Shown here: positions 13,298 to 23,256 of the stretch, in pieces
Position numbering within the stretch: position 1 is the first letter of the stretch
Layout: each line of letters begins with the position of its first letter
Assembly (NCBI GenBank): GCA_963678375.2
Contig: OY782831.1
Coordinates: 682,001-746,000 of the forward strand
From: JAEKNW01 sp963678375
GTDB taxonomy: Bacteria; Cloacimonadota; Cloacimonadia; Cloacimonadales; JAFGVF01
DNA length: 64,000 nt
Direction of reading: 5' to 3'
Position numbers and translations under genes: made by a program
The notes under the pieces: model-generated
What the model was told of the DNA's origin: nothing
The model's database searches: none
The model's input: only the letters and a program-made list of their open reading frames with translations

Positions 13298-15055
13298 ATG
13301 GATCAATTTATTATATATTTCACACTCATATTTTTATTAGTAATGTTTCTATGGAACAAAATACGATATGATTTTGCAGCTCTTATAGGCTTATTTATTA
13401 TATCTATCACTGGGGTAATTCCTATGAATAGTGCTTTCTTAGGATTTTCTAATCCTGCAGTTGTCACAGTTGTTGCAATTATGATAATAAGTAGAGGAAT
13501 GCAGTATAGTGGGCTTCTAGATATGATTGTACGCAAACTTAACTGGTTTGGTTCTAAACCAATGAGTTTAATATTTCCTTTATCAATTTTTACTACCATT
13601 GCGTCAGCCTTTATGAATAATGTTAGTGTGATAATGCCCATATCGATTAAGCTAGCCAAGAAAAGAAATCAATCTCCTTCTTTGATCCTAATGCCTTTAG
13701 CCTATGCGACACTACTTGGTGGAATGCTTACTTTAGTAGGTTCTTCTCCAAATATTATCGTATCAGCAATCAGAAAAGAAAGTTTTGGTTCATCCTTTCT
13801 TCTCTTTGATTTTTTTAAAGTTAGTATCCTACTAGTGATCTTGGGTATTATCTATATAAGTATAATTGGTTGGAGGTTCATTCCTAAAATCAAAAGTCCA
13901 GTAAAACTAGAAGAAACTACCAAAATTGAAGATTATTGTACTGAGCTCTTGGTTCATAAAGAATCTAAATTGATTGGGAAGTCCTTAAAAGATATAAGCC
14001 AGAGTGATATATATGAAGTTGATGTTATTGGAATAATAAGAAACAAGAAGTACCTTCATCATATTAGTCTAAATGAAAGTGTACAGCTTTATGATATTTT
14101 AATGATTGAAGCAGATTCTGAGGATATGAAATCTTTTATTGAAGATAACAATTTAATGTTAATGACTGAGGATTTACCAATTATTGATGAATTAAAAGAT
14201 AAAAAGCTCTCTATGGTCGAAGTTGTTGTAATGAAAGATGCTTCAATTATTGGTAAAAATGCTTATGAGCTAAGACTAAGAGAGAAGTATGATATAGCCT
14301 TATTAGCTAAAACTTCTCGAAAGGATAATTCTATTAAAAGGATATATAGTCAGAAAATTAATGCTGGTGATGTTCTTTTAATTCAAGGAAACACATCTCG
14401 TTTACCTGAGCAAATAATAAACCTAGGTTGTATGGCTCTAACTGAACAAAACAATATGTTGGCTAATAATAAGAAAATGATAATATATACATCCTTATTT
14501 ACCTTAGGAATAGCTTCTGTTGCTTTCAGACTTTTACCTGTGCATATAGCTTTCCCCTTACTAGCTTTACTATTAGTCATTTTTGACATTATACCTTATA
14601 GAGAAGTCTATAAGGCAGTAGATTGGTCTGTTATAGTCATGATTGGCTCTCTTATTCCTTTAGGAAGAGCTATGACTAGTTCAGGTGCTGCTGACCATAT
14701 TTCCCGCTTACTTACCTCAATAACATCCTTCTCCGAACCTTGGTTTATAGTTGGCATATTACTTTTCCTAACTATGTTAATCACCAACCTACTCCACAAT
14801 GCTACAGCGGCAATTATTCTCGCTCCAGTAGCCTTAGAGCTAGCCAAATCCCAAGCAGTATCACCAGATTTGTATTTGATGACAGTGGCTATTGGTGCAT
14901 GTTCTGCCTTTCTAACTCCAATTGGTCATCAAGCAAATACATTAGTTATGGGACCTGGAGGTTATAAGTTCAATGATTATTGGAAGGTGGGGCTAGGATT
15001 AATGCTAATTAATCTTTTGGTAGGTGTTCCTTTACTACTACATTTTTGGGGATGA
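13298..15055 (+). CDS. SLC13/DASS-family permease with two TrkA-C domains
   Basis: A 585-residue membrane protein. Residues ~1-190 and ~390-585 are the two hydrophobic halves of an ion-transporter/SLC13-type carrier (NNVSVIMPISIKLAKK, GSSPNIIVSA and, in the second half, NLLHNATAAIILAPVALELA). The middle ~200 residues hold two TrkA-C (RCK_C) regulatory domains (LLVHKESKLIGKSLKDI; VVMKDASIIGKNAYEL). Such proteins co-transport Na+ with dicarboxylates, sulfate or related anions; the substrate is not evident. Has its own promoter and stands alone between the rRNA operon and the C25 protease gene. Confidence 0.85.
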   Translation: MDQFIIYFTLIFLLVMFLWNKIRYDFAALIGLFIISITGVIPMNSAFLGFSNPAVVTVVAIMIISRGMQYSGLLDMIVRKLNWFGSKPMSLIFPLSIFTTIASAFMNNVSVIMPISIKLAKKRNQSPSLILMPLAYATLLGGMLTLVGSSPNIIVSAIRKESFGSSFLLFDFFKVSILLVILGIIYISIIGWRFIPKIKSPVKLEETTKIEDYCTELLVHKESKLIGKSLKDISQSDIYEVDVIGIIRNKKYLHHISLNESVQLYDILMIEADSEDMKSFIEDNNLMLMTEDLPIIDELKDKKLSMVEVVVMKDASIIGKNAYELRLREKYDIALLAKTSRKDNSIKRIYSQKINAGDVLLIQGNTSRLPEQIINLGCMALTEQNNMLANNKKMIIYTSLFTLGIASVAFRLLPVHIAFPLLALLLVIFDIIPYREVYKAVDWSVIVMIGSLIPLGRAMTSSGAADHISRLLTSITSFSEPWFIVGILLFLTMLITNLLHNATAAIILAPVALELAKSQAVSPDLYLMTVAIGACSAFLTPIGHQANTLVMGPGGYKFNDYWKVGLGLMLINLLVGVPLLLHFWG

Positions 15056-15273
15056 TAAAGAGGGTAAAATTAGGACCCACCTAAAAAAACCAGCAACAAA
15101 AGTTATTTTCGTAGATAGCTAGAGGAATAAATTTTGCATAATTTATATAAAAGTACTGATAAACTGCAACTGGGAAGGAAAATATGTAGCTTTATCATAA
15201 ATTACTTTACTAGAATGAGTATTTGTAATAAATTGCAATTAATATAATATTTAATTTAAGGGAAGGATAAATA

Positions 15274-18200
15274 ATGAAACGACTTGTTACGACCAGTGCT
15301 ATAATATTATCTGTTATAGCCTTATTTGCCAACATTAACTTGAGAGTAGAAATTGAAAAACCAACAATGAGAGGCAATATTTTTACTAAAGATTTACCTC
15401 TTAGACAAGAAGAAGGTGCTCCATTGCTACCTTTCTATCCTGTAAAGATTCTATTACCCCAAGGCGAAACTGTTGAGAGTATTAAAGTAAGCTTATCTAA
15501 TAGTGTAAATCTAAGAAATCAAATACTGTTACCTCATACACAAAAGCAAAAGCCTATTAGTGGAAGCTTTACAAGTCTATCTGAAAGAAATGAATCTATC
15601 TACACCGAAAATGCAAATTATCCTTATATAGACTTTAATTATGTTGGTGTTCAAAAACTAAAGGGTTATTCAATCGCTCTTATTAATATTTATCCATACA
15701 GATACAACCCTGTTACTAAAAAGCTTTCTTATTCAGAGCTAGCTGAAATTGAAATTACAACCAAACCTTCAACAGTTAGAGAAGATGTTCAAGTCTCAGA
15801 TTTCTCACAAATAGAGAAAAGTTTTCAAAGAAGAATTCTTAATAGCCAAGCAAAATCTTCTTATTCTGCGATGAACTACACACCTTCCAGAAACATAGAT
15901 TTAAATACTCCTCATGAAATGTTAATTATTACTAGCAATAACTTAGAAGAGACCCTACAAGAATATGCTAATTGGAAGAACAGTCAGGGCATTTCATCAA
16001 TGGTAGCTACCACAGAAGAGATTTATCCTAACTATAATGGTATAGATAATGCTGCAAAAATAAAAAATTTCATTAGAGAAGCCTATAATACATGGGCAAA
16101 CACTTCCACACCTCTAGAATATGTAATTTTAGCGGGTGACGATGAAGTAGTTCCTTACAGAGGAGTTTATGGTTCAGTTGGTTCAACTATTGATTATTCA
16201 ATGCCTTCAGACCTTTATTACGCATGTTTAGATGGTTCTTGGGATGATAATAATAACGGGATTTATGCTGATGAGAATGAAACTATTGACTTAACTCCTG
16301 AACTATCTGTAGGAAGAATGCCTGCAGAGACACCTGCAGAGTTTAATAAAATTTTCAATAAAATAATTTCTTATGAAAGTTCCAACAATTATGCTGATAA
16401 TGTTGCAGTGATGTTTGGTGAAAATCTTAACAATGATCCTGTGACTTGGGGTGGTGATTATAAAGATGAGATAAAAGATAGAATGCCTGATGATTATTTG
16501 ATTAAGACAAGATATCAAAGAGATGGAAACTATTCTACACCAGAAATTATTGAAGTAATAAATGAAAATGCTACTATAATGAATCATATGGGACATGCTA
16601 ATGAAAATTCAGTTTGTGGATTGAATTCTTCAATAGCACAAAACATGCTTACAAATACCCAATACGGTTTCCTTTACACTCAAGGCTGCTACCCGGCTGC
16701 TTTTGATAGTGGAACTAGCGGAGGTACTAGTGGAGATGGTGAGTCTGTTGCAGAGCATTTAGTTATAGCCGAACATGGACTTCATACTTTCATTGGAAAC
16801 ACTAGATATGGATGGTATTATCCAGGATCTACAGATGGTGCTTCACAATTTTTTGATAGATCTTTTTTTGATGCTATGTTTATTTATGATATCAGAAGAA
16901 TTGGAAAATCACACAATTATTCTCTACTTGATAATTTGAATGCAGCCTTAGAAAACAGTGTAATGAAGTGGTGCTATATGGAAATTGTGATCTTTGGTGA
17001 CCCATCATTACAAGTTAAGAACTTCAATTCGGACTTAGCTTTCATTGAATTAGGTGATATCAGTTATAATGAAATTATTGGTGATGGAGATGGCAATATC
17101 AATCCTGGTGAAACTATTGAATTAGAGATTGAATTAACTAATCTAGAAGGTTGGGGCTCTGCTGATTCAATTGAACTAGAATTATTAATAGAAGATGAAC
17201 GTTTCGATGTTATAACTAGTCTTGCTACTGTTGGTCCCCTAGCAACTGGAAGTAACCTCTTGGTAACTAGTGATGGTCCTTCTTTCGCTGTCCCAGATGC
17301 AATACCTTTCTCTAGTTTCTCTTATACTCTTTCAGCAACTGCTTATAATTCCACGAATGATGTTATCTTCTCAAAAGACTTTGATTTAAGTTTTGATATA
17401 ACTCTTATGGCTAATAACTTTCCTATGGAGTTTTCTATTGGAAGTAGATCTGCTCCAACATACATCGATTATAACAACGATGGACAAAATGAACTAATCT
17501 ATTTAGATACTTATGGTGATTTGAAGGTTATTGACTTAGCAGGCCAAGTAATCTTATCTCAAGATAGTGATTTTCAAGAAAACATTTATTCTAGTTATGC
17601 TTTAACTTCTCATAATGATAGCCAGATTCTTGTTTATGCTTCTAGATCAAATAATCTTGTAGCTCAAGAGATTGGAGGTGATCTGCTCTTTAGATATGAT
17701 TCTGGAGCCCAGTTTATAACCTCACCAATAATTGATGATATCAATGGTGACGGTCAAGATGAGATTATTGCTATCAACTTAGCCAAGGAAGTCATAGTAA
17801 TGGATTTTGAAGGTACTATGCTCCCTAATTTCCCAGTTAGCTTAGATGTATTTATTGTACATGAAATGGCTACTGCTGACCTAGATGATGATAATAAAGC
17901 TGAAATTATTATTGCTACAAATGATAACCAGCTTCATGCTATAAATTATCAGGGCTTAAATATAGCAAACTATCCTGTTACCTTACCTGCTAATAATGCT
18001 ACTGCTCCTTTAGTTACTAGTGACAGAGTTGTTGTAGGAACACATAATCATCTTTATTCACTGGATTACTCAGGTAACATTATCCATGACTTTGAACTTG
18101 ATGGTTCTCCTATTATGCCAATAGCAAATGACTTCAATAATGATGGTTATGTTGATTATGCCTTCGTTACTACTACTAGAAATCTTTATCTTGTTTCTGA

Positions 18201-18876
18201 AAACGGAAATATTCTTGATGGTTTCCCCATAAGATTGAATAAGAGTTCTCAGACACCACCACTTGCAACTGATGTTAATAACGATCAGTTCCCAGAGATC
18301 ATTTGCTTTGACAGTAGTAATAGTATCTATATCTTTAATAGTCTAGGTAATTCACTTGCTAACTTCCCATTCTCAGCTAATCTTGCAACAGCAACTCCTG
18401 CGAGTATGGGTGATATTTATAACAATGGTGAGCTTAGTTTTGTCCTAGGATATACACAAGGTATAGCAATGGCTAATTTAAAGCTACCTCTAAATCAAGA
18501 AGTACCTTCCTGGCTGACTTACAGAAAAAATTTCCATAGAACAGGCTTTATGGATACTTCGTTTGCTGTTTCAAACAATGATAATAATGCCCAAGTAGTT
18601 AATACTGCTTTGTTAGGAAACTACCCTAACCCATTTAATCCTGAGACTACTATTTCCTTCGCTTTAGCTAAAAAAGGAAACGTAAAAATTGATATATTCA
18701 ATATTAAAGGTCAGAAAGTTAAAACACTAATTAATAACAGTATGGACAAAGGAAGACATGAGCTTGTTTGGGATGGAAATGACAAAAATAATAAACAAGT
18801 ATCATCTGGGGTTTATCTCTACAGATTAGAAACAGATGCTAAAGAATTTAATAGTAAGATGATATTAATGAAGTAA
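15274..18876 (+). CDS. Secreted gingipain-like C25 cysteine protease with FG-GAP-like repeats and C-terminal sorting domain
   Basis: A 1,200-residue exported protein. Residues 1-19 are a signal peptide. Residues ~20-200 are a C25-type propeptide. The peptidase core (~210-590) shows VILAGDDEVVPYRG, the probable catalytic His441 in NHMGHA and Cys472 in YTQGCYPAAFD; the 31-residue spacing fits gingipains. Then come an Ig-like region and integrin-like repeats (DINGDGQDEIIAIN, DLDDDNKAEIIIAT, DFNNDGYVDYAFV). The last ~90 residues (LGNYPNPFNPETTISF ... SGVYLYRLE) are the FlgD-like/type A sorting domain used for type IX-like secretion in FCB bacteria. It probably degrades protein outside the cell. 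RBS GGAAGGA. Confidence 0.92.
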   Translation: MKRLVTTSAIILSVIALFANINLRVEIEKPTMRGNIFTKDLPLRQEEGAPLLPFYPVKILLPQGETVESIKVSLSNSVNLRNQILLPHTQKQKPISGSFTSLSERNESIYTENANYPYIDFNYVGVQKLKGYSIALINIYPYRYNPVTKKLSYSELAEIEITTKPSTVREDVQVSDFSQIEKSFQRRILNSQAKSSYSAMNYTPSRNIDLNTPHEMLIITSNNLEETLQEYANWKNSQGISSMVATTEEIYPNYNGIDNAAKIKNFIREAYNTWANTSTPLEYVILAGDDEVVPYRGVYGSVGSTIDYSMPSDLYYACLDGSWDDNNNGIYADENETIDLTPELSVGRMPAETPAEFNKIFNKIISYESSNNYADNVAVMFGENLNNDPVTWGGDYKDEIKDRMPDDYLIKTRYQRDGNYSTPEIIEVINENATIMNHMGHANENSVCGLNSSIAQNMLTNTQYGFLYTQGCYPAAFDSGTSGGTSGDGESVAEHLVIAEHGLHTFIGNTRYGWYYPGSTDGASQFFDRSFFDAMFIYDIRRIGKSHNYSLLDNLNAALENSVMKWCYMEIVIFGDPSLQVKNFNSDLAFIELGDISYNEIIGDGDGNINPGETIELEIELTNLEGWGSADSIELELLIEDERFDVITSLATVGPLATGSNLLVTSDGPSFAVPDAIPFSSFSYTLSATAYNSTNDVIFSKDFDLSFDITLMANNFPMEFSIGSRSAPTYIDYNNDGQNELIYLDTYGDLKVIDLAGQVILSQDSDFQENIYSSYALTSHNDSQILVYASRSNNLVAQEIGGDLLFRYDSGAQFITSPIIDDINGDGQDEIIAINLAKEVIVMDFEGTMLPNFPVSLDVFIVHEMATADLDDDNKAEIIIATNDNQLHAINYQGLNIANYPVTLPANNATAPLVTSDRVVVGTHNHLYSLDYSGNIIHDFELDGSPIMPIANDFNNDGYVDYAFVTTTRNLYLVSENGNILDGFPIRLNKSSQTPPLATDVNNDQFPEIICFDSSNSIYIFNSLGNSLANFPFSANLATATPASMGDIYNNGELSFVLGYTQGIAMANLKLPLNQEVPSWLTYRKNFHRTGFMDTSFAVSNNDNNAQVVNTALLGNYPNPFNPETTISFALAKKGNVKIDIFNIKGQKVKTLINNSMDKGRHELVWDGNDKNNKQVSSGVYLYRLETDAKEFNSKMILMK

Positions 18877-18926
18877 TGCAAAGAAGGCTTACCTTAGGTA
18901 AAGACTCTTCAAATAATCAAATATTA

Positions 18927-18949
18927 GCCTCGCTGATGCGGGGCTTTTT
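18927..18949 (+). terminator. Rho-independent terminator of the C25 protease gene
   Basis: GCCTCGC-TGAT-GCGGGGC hairpin (one G-T pair) followed by TTTTT, 50 bases after the stop codon. Confidence 0.8.
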
Positions 18950-19178
18950 CAAGCTCAAGATAAAGTAGGTTGGATAGATGATACTGTCAAAAACATAAAC
19001 AGTAGACGTGTTTTTAAATATCTCATCTCCATTTCTTCATTGCTACTCACCTCAGATAATAGTAGAAATTTATAGAGATAGTAACAATAAAGCACTTTTG
19101 AAAATGTGGAATTCATCATTAGTCTCCTTTAAACTTGTATAAGATTTAAAGTATCAATAGTCTAGACTAATGATAAAA
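18950..19178. other. Convergent intergenic region
   Basis: Nothing gene-like is seen in this stretch between the terminators of the C25 protease gene (plus) and of the flavoprotein gene (minus). Confidence 0.5.
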
Positions 19179-19200
19179 CAGGCAACCTTGCAGTTGCCTG
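19175..19200 (-). terminator. Terminator of the flavoprotein gene
   Basis: CAGGCAAC-CTTGCA-GTTGCCTG is an 8-bp hairpin; read on the minus strand it is followed by TTTT. Confidence 0.75.
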
Positions 19201-19252
19201 TTAAAATATATATTTGGTTCCTATATTAATTAGTTAATAGATCTCTTCTAGC

Positions 19253-20344
19253 TTAAGCACCACTTACAGCAAGAGAATACTCTGCTTTTAAGGTTTCTAT
19301 CAACTCATGAACAGAAACAATTTTATCATTTAAGTAAGCATTAGCCCCAGCGAAAGCAAAACCATTCTTAAGGTGACCAAGTTTAGCATTTAAGAGTGCT
19401 GCAGCAATGCAGTAAGGGGATTTTTGATAGTCACAAGTTTTTAAGCATTTCCATGGACAAGAGAATGGTATCTTGCTACCAGACTCAACAAGATCCAAGA
19501 AACTATTTCTTAGTGCTCTACCGGGTAGACCTACAGGACTCTTAATAATAGTAATATCTGACTTTCTAGCCTTTATATAACTCTGTTTGAATTCATCAGA
19601 AGCATCACATTCGTTTGTAGTAACAAATCTTGTTCCCATTTGAACTCCATCAGCACCTAATTTCATTATTTCATACATATCTTTTCCGCTATAAATACCA
19701 CCACCTGCGATAAGAGGGATATGCTTAGCAAACTTATCACTCCATGGCTTAATAGCAGCTTTGATTTCTGGAACTAGTTTCTCCAATTGGAAATTTTCAT
19801 CTTCTAATTGATCTAAGCTAAATCCTAAATGGCCACCGGCTTTAGGTCCTTCCACTACAACAGCATCAGGGAGAGCAGAAAACTTTCTTGCCCAAGTTTT
19901 AAAAATCACATTTACTGCTCTTACTGATGATACTATTACAGCAAACTTAGTTTTACTTTCTTTCATAAAGTCTTTATCCATGATTTGAGGCATCTTTAAA
20001 GGCAAGCCAGCTCCAAAAAATAGAATATCAATCTTTTCTTCTAAAGCGGTAGTTACTAATTCATCAAAATTTGTAAGAGCTACCATTATATTTAAACCTA
20101 GAATTCCGTCAGTTAAGACTCTTGCTTTTTGGATTTCTTCTCTTAGAGCTTCAATTTCTGTTTCTTTGCTTATTTTTCCTTTTAAAGCTCCTAGTCCTAC
20201 AGCAGATAGGACACCAATTCCTCCCTCATTAGCCACAGCTGAGGCTAAACCCGAAAGCGAGATACCAACTCCCATTCCACCTTGAATGATAGGTATTTTA
20301 GCTAAGAGATTACCAATTTTTAACTCAGGTAATTTAAATTTCAT
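19253..20344 (-). CDS. NPD/nitronate monooxygenase-like FMN protein with a Cys cluster
   Basis: About 363 residues. IPIIQGGMGVGISLSGLASA at the N-terminus, PKAGGHLGFS in the middle (with the His of the family) and GGGIYSGKDMYEIMKLGADG followed by VQMGTRF are the FMN-binding landmarks of 2-nitropropane dioxygenase/FabK-like TIM barrels. The substrate could be a nitronate or an enoyl thioester. Unusual for the family, residues near the C-terminus form CPWKCLKTCDYQKSPYC, four closely spaced cysteines that could hold a metal or Fe-S cluster. An upstream start (20401) is possible, but the ATG at 20344 follows GAGGATGG and matches the family's N-terminus. Confidence 0.82.
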   Translation of the reverse strand: MKFKLPELKIGNLLAKIPIIQGGMGVGISLSGLASAVANEGGIGVLSAVGLGALKGKISKETEIEALREEIQKARVLTDGILGLNIMVALTNFDELVTTALEEKIDILFFGAGLPLKMPQIMDKDFMKESKTKFAVIVSSVRAVNVIFKTWARKFSALPDAVVVEGPKAGGHLGFSLDQLEDENFQLEKLVPEIKAAIKPWSDKFAKHIPLIAGGGIYSGKDMYEIMKLGADGVQMGTRFVTTNECDASDEFKQSYIKARKSDITIIKSPVGLPGRALRNSFLDLVESGSKIPFSCPWKCLKTCDYQKSPYCIAAALLNAKLGHLKNGFAFAGANAYLNDKIVSVHELIETLKAEYSLAVSGA

Positions 20345-20545
20345 TTTCCATCCTCTATGATTGATTAAAAACCAATCACTTAGTATATTATTAAGTATCA
20401 AATATTTATGGATATGTTAATATATGACTAAAGAGTTGTAATAAAACTGCTCAAGTTTAATCCCTATTTTAGAATGTCCACATTATTTATTAAACATTTT
20501 CTTAAAGGTTAGATATTGTGTCAAATAAATAAAAATAAATAAAGT

Positions 20546-20983
20546 TTATCCTATTCTCTTTTCCTCAAAAATGAGTAATGTCTCGGTCTTGCTAATATAT
20601 TCGAAGGAGGTTAGATTTTCAATTAAAAAGTGTTGTAATTGCTTGTTATCAGCTACATAAATCTTAAGCATATAATCATATTGTCCAGAAATGTGATAAA
20701 GTTCTGTTACTTCTTTTAAGCTAGATATATGCTTGATAAACTTGTTAATAATCTCGCGATTATGACGTTCTAAAGCAATCTGAATTATTGCAGTTGTTGT
20801 AAAACCCATTTTGTTATAGTCTAGATTAGCAGAATAACCTGTGATTATTCCCTTTTCTTCTAGTTTTTTTACCCTCTCTAAAGTGGATGAAGGGTTTAAT
20901 CCTATCATTTCTGATAAGTTTTTATTGCTGATTCTACCATTTCTCTTCAAGATTTCTACTATTTTCAAATCAATACTGTCCAT
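20546..20983 (-). CDS. Lrp/AsnC-family transcriptional regulator
   Basis: 145 residues, the usual length. The N-terminal HTH is IDLKIVEILKRNGRISNKNL plus NPSSTLERVKKLEEKGIITG; the C-terminal RAM (ligand/oligomer) domain follows (TTAIIQIALE, EVTELYHISGQYDYMLKIYV). Lrp proteins respond to amino acids. It diverges from the 2-oxoacid:ferredoxin oxidoreductase operon, and two matching dyads lie between them (21042-21085), so it probably controls that operon and itself. RBS GAGGA. Confidence 0.92.
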   Translation of the reverse strand: MDSIDLKIVEILKRNGRISNKNLSEMIGLNPSSTLERVKKLEEKGIITGYSANLDYNKMGFTTTAIIQIALERHNREIINKFIKHISSLKEVTELYHISGQYDYMLKIYVADNKQLQHFLIENLTSFEYISKTETLLIFEEKRIG

Positions 20984-21041
20984 CTGAGTCCTCTTCTCTT
21001 GTTTAAAATTAAAATATTATTCTAATTAGACATCTTATTTT

Positions 21042-21085
21042 CAAATATAATTTGATAAATTTGAAATTTTGTCAAATATTATTTG
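21042..21085. promoter_or_regulatory. Paired 13-bp dyads, probable Lrp-type operator
   Basis: CAAATATAATTTG (21042-21054) and CAAATATTATTTG (21073-21085) are near-identical dyads with starts 31 bp apart, about three helical turns, so both face the same side of the helix. They sit between the lrp-like gene and the oxidoreductase operon. Lrp octamers bind several phased AT-rich dyads, which this fits. No experimental site is known to me for this protein. Confidence 0.6.
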
Positions 21086-21143
21086 CTAAATTTTCCAGCT
21101 TTTATTATTTTGGCACTATATAAATATTTAGAAGGAGTCAGAT

Positions 21144-21695
21144 ATGATTGAAATTAGATGGCATGGTCGAGGAGGTCAGGGAGGCTTTACTGTCTCAAGA
21201 CTTCTAGGCATGGCTACTTCTCTATTCAATGGAAAAAATGCTATTGCATTTCCAGCATTTGGTCCAGAAAGAAGAGGAGCACCTGTATTAGCCTTCACTA
21301 AAATTGATGATGATAAAATTGATGATCGAAGTGAAGTTGAATTTTGTGATTACGTTGTAATAATGGACGAGACTTTAATTAACTCTTCTCTTACAAGTGG
21401 TCTTAAAGATGAATCAGTTATAATCATAAATACCCAAAACCCAGAAAAATATAGCAGATTCTTCCCAAAAACGAATAGAATCTTCTACATAGATGCGACT
21501 CATATTGCTTTAGAAGTTTTAAAAAGACCAATCACAAACACTACTATGTTAGGGGCACTGGTTAAAGTTTCTAATGTTACAGATCTTGACGCTTGTTATA
21601 AAAGTATAGATAAAGAACTTAATCCTTCTATAGCAAGTAAAAATAAATTAGTTATCGAAAAAGCATTTAATGAAGTTAAGGAGTATCAGAGGTAA
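21144..21695 (+). CDS. porG: 2-oxoacid:ferredoxin oxidoreductase, gamma subunit
   Basis: 183 residues. The start IEIRWHGRGGQGGFTVSRLL and the segment AFPAFGPERRGAPVLAFTKI are the hallmarks of the gamma domain of pyruvate/2-ketoisovalerate:ferredoxin oxidoreductases. This subunit helps close the CoA site. First gene of a four-gene operon in the gamma-delta-alpha-beta order; RBS AGAAGGAG. The substrate (pyruvate, branched-chain 2-oxoacid) cannot be decided from sequence; the Lrp neighbour favours amino-acid-derived 2-oxoacids. Confidence 0.9.
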   Translation: MIEIRWHGRGGQGGFTVSRLLGMATSLFNGKNAIAFPAFGPERRGAPVLAFTKIDDDKIDDRSEVEFCDYVVIMDETLINSSLTSGLKDESVIIINTQNPEKYSRFFPKTNRIFYIDATHIALEVLKRPITNTTMLGALVKVSNVTDLDACYKSIDKELNPSIASKNKLVIEKAFNEVKEYQR

Positions 21696-21698
21696 GTT

Positions 21699-22037
21699 AT
21701 GAAAAAGACTAAAGATATGTTATCCCAAGATGGTTCAAGACCTGTTAAACAAGATTTTCCAAAAAGAAATCATATTTCTGAATACCCTACTGGACCTGGT
21801 TTTACTGCTGGACATCTAGCAGAAACAAATGCTGGCTGGCGAGTATTTAAGCCAGTAATTAATTTAGAAAAGTGCATTGGCTGTTATAAATGCTATATGG
21901 TCTGCCCTGATGGAGTTATTTTCAAACAAGGTGATAAAGATGTAGCTGTTGATTACGATTATTGCAAAGGTTGTGGAGTCTGTGCCCACGAATGTCCTGT
22001 TAATGCTATTGAAATGATAAAAGATAAGAGAGATTAA
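21699..22037 (+). CDS. porD: 2-oxoacid:ferredoxin oxidoreductase, delta (ferredoxin) subunit
   Basis: 112 residues with two 4Fe-4S motifs of the CxxCxxCxxxC type (CIGCYKCYMVCPDGV and CKGCGVCAHECPVNA), as in the 2[4Fe-4S] delta subunit. It passes electrons from the thiamine-bound intermediate to ferredoxin. The N-terminal ~50 residues (FPKRNHISEYPTGP, AGWRVFKPVI) are also typical of this subunit. It starts three bases after the gamma gene. Confidence 0.92.
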   Translation: MKKTKDMLSQDGSRPVKQDFPKRNHISEYPTGPGFTAGHLAETNAGWRVFKPVINLEKCIGCYKCYMVCPDGVIFKQGDKDVAVDYDYCKGCGVCAHECPVNAIEMIKDKRD

Positions 22038-22047
22038 GGAGATAGAT

Positions 22048-23253
22048 ATGAAATTAGATAATTCAAAACAATTGTTTGTTTCTGGTGATGAAGCTGTTGC
22101 TTTAGGAGTAAGATTAGCTCGTCCACACGTAATCTCAGCTTATCCAATTACCCCTCAAACAATAGTAGTTGAAAGACTATCAGAAATGGTAGAGGATAAA
22201 AGTTTAGATGCTGATTTTATGCATGTAGAATCAGAACACTCTGCACTTTCTGCTGCTATGGGAGTCTCTGCTGTAGGAGCTCGTGCTTTTACTGCAACAT
22301 CTTCACAAGGACTACTCTATATGGCAGAAGTTCTTTCTTACTGTAGTGGTGGTCGATATCCGGTAGTAATGATGAATGCAAACCGAGCTTTAGCCCTTCC
22401 TTGGAGTATTTTTGGTGACCAATCAGATTCTCTTCTTCTCCTAGGTTCAGGCTGGATTCAGTGTTATGTTGAAGATGCCCAAGAAGCTCTAGATATGATG
22501 ATACAGGCTTATAAAATTGCTGAAGATCCTAGAATTTTAACCCCTTTTATGGTTAACTTAGATGGTTTTATTCTCACTCATACTTATGAACTTGTTGATA
22601 TTCCTCACCAATCAGAAGTTGATGATTTCCTTCCTCCTTTCTCAACCCCTAATAAAATGTCTATGGAAAATCCTATGAACCTAGGTTTTTCTTCTACTCC
22701 AGCAGATAACCTAGAATTCAAATACCAACAACATAAAGCCATGCTTGATGCCCTTCCTATTATTGAAGATGTTGATACTGAGTTTGGTGATAGATTTGGA
22801 AGATATTATGGAGGTCTTTTGGAAACGTATCAAACAGATGATGCTGACCACATAATGATTACAGTAGGTACAATAACAGGAACTACTCGAGTTGTTGTTG
22901 ATAGATTAAGAGAGAATGGTAAAAAGGTTGGACTTATTAAACTCCGATATTTAAGACCTATGCCAGAAGAAGCCCTTATTGAAGCTGTTGGAGATGCAAA
23001 AAGTGTAGGAGTTATTGATAAAGATATTTCTTTCGGTCACGAAGGCACAATCTTTACTAATGTCATTTCCGCTCTATCTAAATCTTCTCTATGTCCCAAA
23101 AAACATAATTTTATCTGCGGTATGGGTGGAAGAAATATTTCTAAGAATGATATTATTGAAATGTTCCAGTTACTAGAAGATTCATGCCTAGGTAGAGATG
23201 TTCCAATAGTGAAATTTATCAACTTAAACACTTCTATAACAGAAAAGGAGTAA
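22048..23253 (+). CDS. porA: 2-oxoacid:ferredoxin oxidoreductase, alpha subunit
   Basis: 401 residues. AYPITPQTIVVERLSEM near residue 30 is the conserved substrate-binding/pyrimidine-domain motif, followed by HVESEHSALSAAMG and ATSSQGLLYMAE. The C-terminal transketolase-like domain includes GTITGTTRVVVD and GLIKLRYLRPMP. Part of the enzyme that decarboxylates a 2-oxoacid to acyl-CoA and reduces ferredoxin. Ten bases after the delta gene. Confidence 0.93.
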   Translation: MKLDNSKQLFVSGDEAVALGVRLARPHVISAYPITPQTIVVERLSEMVEDKSLDADFMHVESEHSALSAAMGVSAVGARAFTATSSQGLLYMAEVLSYCSGGRYPVVMMNANRALALPWSIFGDQSDSLLLLGSGWIQCYVEDAQEALDMMIQAYKIAEDPRILTPFMVNLDGFILTHTYELVDIPHQSEVDDFLPPFSTPNKMSMENPMNLGFSSTPADNLEFKYQQHKAMLDALPIIEDVDTEFGDRFGRYYGGLLETYQTDDADHIMITVGTITGTTRVVVDRLRENGKKVGLIKLRYLRPMPEEALIEAVGDAKSVGVIDKDISFGHEGTIFTNVISALSKSSLCPKKHNFICGMGGRNISKNDIIEMFQLLEDSCLGRDVPIVKFINLNTSITEKE

Positions 23254-23256
23254 GCA

